Assembly (NCBI GenBank): GCA_017625755.1
Contig: JAGAKG010000028.1
Span: 1-64,000 of the forward strand
Direction of reading: 5' to 3'
From: Clostridia bacterium
GTDB taxonomy: Bacteria; Bacillota; Clostridia; Oscillospirales; CAG-272
Length of the DNA stretch: 64,000 bases
In this document: positions 61,679 through 64,000 of the stretch, piece after piece
Layout of the letters: each line of letters begins with the position of its first letter
Position numbering within the stretch: the stretch's first letter is position 1
Made by a program: the position numbers and the translations under genes
Notes under the pieces: generated by a model
The model's input: the letters and a program-made list of their open reading frames with translations, nothing else
What the model was told of the DNA's origin: nothing
The model's database searches: none

Positions 61679-61708
61679 CCGTCGGAAAATTTTCTCTCCG
61701 ACGGTTTT
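61679..61708. terminator. Bidirectional terminator before the deacetylase
   Basis: CCGTCGGA and TCCGACGG flank a short A/T-rich loop; A runs lie on the left and T runs on the right, so both strands give a stem followed by U. Confidence 0.8.
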
Positions 61709-61713
61709 GTTTT

Positions 61714-63057
61714 TTATTCAGCAAAACGCGAATATCCCTCTCTGAAGCGCATAGTCCAGCTCTGATAGCGCAATCTGTCCGAAAGATATTTATCCTCAAA
61801 GCTATCGCTGTGTCGCCAGGTTCCCTTGAAACGAAGCTTCTTAAGCGCGGGAAACGCGTCAAGCGACGGAAGTGCCGCGCTCGGCTCTATTCTTACGCTC
61901 TCCGCACCGTCAAGCACCGCAAGCGCCGCGCGAAGCCAATCGGCAGGCCCTATTTCGCGCTCACCAACCTTTATGCGCTCGGGCAAAAATCCATCGGTAG
62001 AGATATCCGCCGCTGAGGCTCTTATCTCAGCCGCCGTAAGCGTTATTGCCGTATCTGCCGCATAGGGCGCAGAAAGAAATCCGTAAGTCTTAGTGCAGAT
62101 ATACTTATCCGCTCCGAGCAGAAGCGCACGGCAGGCAAGGAATATGTCTGAGAGAGAAAGCGAGCGCGGCAGAGTCACAGGATAAAGGCTCTCGGTTATC
62201 TGTCTGCGTATCTCGGGAATGTCGCCGAGTGTCACCGCTCTCTCTGCGGAATTTTCCACCTCCAGCTTTTGCGCAAGCTCGGAATAGGTAGTAATATGAA
62301 ATCTCTCGTCTGACTTGACCTTTTTGGCAAAGGCTTTCATATTTCTGTAAAAATTATCTATCTCGGACTGCGGTCTGCGCTCAGAGAGAATAAAATCACC
62401 GAACGGGCGAAGATTTTCCTTGTCATAATTGAGTATATCCCAGCACTCCTCGGTAAGACTTGCGTGAGGATGCGTATAAACGATAGCATGGTGTTTTTTC
62501 GCCAGCTCGTCAAGCACACCGTCAAGGTCGGGATTATCCTCGAAGAAACAATCCTCCATAAGATAGGTATAATTCATATGGTATATTCCGCAGCAGTAAA
62601 CTCCTCTGCCGTCATCGGTATCGCAAAATGTATCTGCGTATATCGGTATCCCCATTTCGGCAAATGCGTACATCGCGGCATAGGATTTCTGATTTCCAGG
62701 GGGAACCGCGACGAAAACACGCTTGCAGCCCGTTGCGTCCTCAATAAGCGCGAGCGCCTCCGTCTCCTGCCGCTTTACCTCGGCAATAGCCGCGAAGGCA
62801 TCGTCGATATCAGTATATTCGTTAAGCATAGGGTGCATCGAATGTCCGTATGTATGAAGTCCTATCTCGTGGTGCGAGAGCGCCTCAATAACATCCTCTC
62901 TGCCCCAAGCCTTGAGCTGCTTGGCGAGCAGTCCCACAGTACAGAAGCAACCCTTAATACCCTCGGCTCTGAGTATCTCTGCCTCGGTAACTATCGAGTC
63001 GGCATTATCGCGCGAGGTGAAATCCTCGGTATCAAAGCTGAAAATAAGCTCTGTCAT
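61714..63057 (-). CDS. Polysaccharide deacetylase-like protein (NodB homology)
   Basis: A 447-residue protein. The N-terminal ~270 residues resemble the NodB homology domain: LIFSFDTEDFTSRDNADSIV (catalytic Asp), EIGLHTYGHSMHP with the H-x3-H-like metal site, FVAVPPGNQKSYAAMYAFAE and VYTHPHASL. The C-terminal ~170 residues have no recognised domain. No signal peptide. It may act on a cytoplasmic or exported oligosaccharide; the exact reaction is unknown. Promoter at 63094-63121. Confidence 0.8.
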   Translation of the reverse strand: MTELIFSFDTEDFTSRDNADSIVTEAEILRAEGIKGCFCTVGLLAKQLKAWGREDVIEALSHHEIGLHTYGHSMHPMLNEYTDIDDAFAAIAEVKRQETEALALIEDATGCKRVFVAVPPGNQKSYAAMYAFAEMGIPIYADTFCDTDDGRGVYCCGIYHMNYTYLMEDCFFEDNPDLDGVLDELAKKHHAIVYTHPHASLTEECWDILNYDKENLRPFGDFILSERRPQSEIDNFYRNMKAFAKKVKSDERFHITTYSELAQKLEVENSAERAVTLGDIPEIRRQITESLYPVTLPRSLSLSDIFLACRALLLGADKYICTKTYGFLSAPYAADTAITLTAAEIRASAADISTDGFLPERIKVGEREIGPADWLRAALAVLDGAESVRIEPSAALPSLDAFPALKKLRFKGTWRHSDSFEDKYLSDRLRYQSWTMRFREGYSRFAE

Positions 63058-63093
63058 CTATATTATCCTCCGATAAACATTTTTAACATAAAT

Positions 63094-63121
63094 ATTATAT
63101 CACTTTTACCCGAAAAGTAAA
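63094..63121 (-). promoter_or_regulatory. Promoter of the first deacetylase
   Basis: Minus-strand TTTACT (plus 63116-63121) and TATAAT (plus 63094-63099), 16-bp spacing. Confidence 0.55.
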
Positions 63122-63184
63122 GTAATTCTTGTTTTTTTCACAAGGTTAATACTTTTTTGAAGATTTTATATCAAAAAGCCAAAA

Positions 63185-63224
63185 AACAACTATCCGTCGG
63201 ACATCTGTCCGACGGATAGTTGTT
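63185..63224 (-). terminator. Perfect 19-bp-arm terminator
   Basis: AACAACTATCCGTCGGACA and its exact complement flank a TC loop. On the minus strand it ends the second deacetylase transcript and is followed by TTTT. Confidence 0.9.
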
Positions 63225-63225
63225 C

Positions 63226-64000
63226 TCAATCGCAAAGCCTCAAGGTCTCCCCCGGAGCTATACTGTAAACAGTTTTCTCAATAGCAAACCAGAGTGTATA
63301 CGCCGTCGGGTTTTTAACCGTATTATAATCGACGCTGAAAATGAGCTGCTTGTACGCCTGCTCGTATTCGTATATCTCTATATTCGTGGCGTACCAGATA
63401 TCCTCTCTGCCGCCTATATACTCGGCAAATTCCTCTATCACATTCCAGTTGTTATCGTTGTCAAACTCATAGCTGTGTCCCCACAGATAGAACATCTGCG
63501 GTGCTCTGTCTGCGCGCAGCTCAGCGAAGCGCTTGGCAAGCTCCATAAGTCTTGGGTTTTTATGATGACAGGTTGTGGGAAGCCTTAGCCAGTCTGTCGG
63601 CATATCGAATTTCTCTGTCGATATAATCGTTCTCGCATACACGATACCGCAAAGACGAAGTGTATCTACGACCTCGTTACTGTATGTTCCGTAAGGATAC
63701 GCCATACCCCGCACGATAGTTCCGAACTGCTCCTCGAGCGTCTCTCTGTCCTTGATTATCTCATAAGCCACAGAGCCCGTGGGAAGCTGCTCAAGATATG
63801 GGTGGTCGTATGCATGCACAGCAACCTCGTGTCCGCTATTCGTGTATGCCGCGGTTATCTGCGAGCGCGGCATTCTGTTAGTATTCACAGTTCCCTCGGG
63901 GGTATAGATGCCGCTGTTGAGGTTGAAGGTACACTTGATTCCGTTCTTATCAAGTATCTCCATAAGCCTTATATCCTGCCTGACGCCGTCGTCATAGCTG
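63226..64000 (-). CDS. Polysaccharide deacetylase, 5' end outside the window
   Basis: The frame runs off the right edge. The visible part includes SYDDGVRQDIRLMEILDKNG (NodB motif 1, TFDDG-like), GHEVAVHAYDHPYL (metal-binding His), PYGTYSNEVVD (motif 3) and later LWGHSYEFD. The part in the window is about 257 residues. It could be secreted; the start is not visible. It is a second, more typical NodB-type protein next to 61714-63057. Confidence 0.85.
   Translation of the reverse strand, partial: SYDDGVRQDIRLMEILDKNGIKCTFNLNSGIYTPEGTVNTNRMPRSQITAAYTNSGHEVAVHAYDHPYLEQLPTGSVAYEIIKDRETLEEQFGTIVRGMAYPYGTYSNEVVDTLRLCGIVYARTIISTEKFDMPTDWLRLPTTCHHKNPRLMELAKRFAELRADRAPQMFYLWGHSYEFDNDNNWNVIEEFAEYIGGREDIWYATNIEIYEYEQAYKQLIFSVDYNTVKNPTAYTLWFAIEKTVYSIAPGETLRLCD

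Noticed and set aside
61408..61745. Two short overlapping plus-strand frames after the transketolase
   Set aside because: They have no recognisable motif, weak starts, and cover the DnaA-box-like cluster and a terminator.
1..64000. CRISPR arrays, tRNA or rRNA genes
   Set aside because: No regularly spaced direct repeats, tRNA-like cloverleaf or rRNA sequence was recognised. A tRNAscan or CRISPR search would settle it.

Overview
The window is a piece of a chromosome from an endospore-forming-lineage Firmicute, most likely class Clostridia (Oscillospirales/Ruminococcaceae-like gut bacterium). The evidence is a spoIIE gene, the plsX-rnc-smc-ftsY, topA-trmFO-dprA and infC-rpmI-rplT gene orders, a two-subunit transketolase, a class II (Firmicutes-type) galT, sigma-A promoters with TTGACA/TATAAT at 17-bp spacing, a Cys T-box leader, and moderate GC content with frequent ATA and AGA codons. 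The family assignments come from motifs read by eye; no database search was run.

Layout. 1-1.24 kb: the 3' end of an IS30-type transposase, repeat DNA and an AT-rich XRE-type regulator, which look acquired. 1.3-3.6 kb (minus): a capsule/exopolysaccharide control trio (Wzz-like protein, BY-kinase with a tyrosine-rich tail, PHP phosphatase) with no glycosyltransferases beside it. 3.7-4.5 kb (minus): a D-amino acid aminotransferase. 4.8-7.1 kb (plus): a duplicated DUF1538 membrane protein with a duplicated P-II-like protein. 7.4-10.5 kb (minus): galT, a cytidylate-kinase-like gene and an SGNH/CE2-like esterase. 10.9-30.6 kb (minus): a long run of housekeeping genes (trmH-type, dprA, topA, trmFO, plsX, rnc, radical SAM, smc, ftsY, rdgB, yhbY, nadD, yqeK, LCP, rsfS, leuS) for chromosome segregation, protein targeting, ribosome maturation, NAD and lipid synthesis. 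30.7-32.1 kb (minus): the infC-rpmI-rplT operon with its own promoter and an attenuator-like leader. 32.3-34.4 kb (plus): an unassigned small-RNA gene, a PlsC-like acyltransferase with a zinc ribbon, and a small acidic coiled-coil protein.

34.5-42.6 kb (minus): an ACT-domain/UPF0210 pair, a 1244-residue exported membrane protein whose cytoplasmic end resembles the C-terminal domain of ribosomal protein uL15, and SpoIIE. 42.9-52.6 kb (plus): a GH106-like glycosidase, a CarD-family regulator, a ComM/YifB ATPase, three tandem M42 peptidases, and an aluminium-resistance/methionine-gamma-lyase-like gene broken by one TAA. 52.6-56.7 kb (plus): an MBOAT acyltransferase, a CDF transporter, a BspA-type leucine-rich-repeat protein and a ribbon-helix-helix-like protein. 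56.7-61.0 kb (plus): a Cys T-box controlling cysE-cysS, then the split transketolase. 61-64 kb: a structured repeat, an AT-rich gene-free stretch, and two minus-strand polysaccharide deacetylases, the second cut by the window end.

The observations I rate highest are: (1) a ~220-240-nt element present twice, in opposite orientations, each between convergent genes, with base changes in several stems that preserve pairing; (2) an isolated small-RNA locus at about 32370-32478 with its own promoter and terminator; (3) the uL15-like domain on a membrane protein; and (4) the paired duplications in the DUF1538/P-II-like locus.
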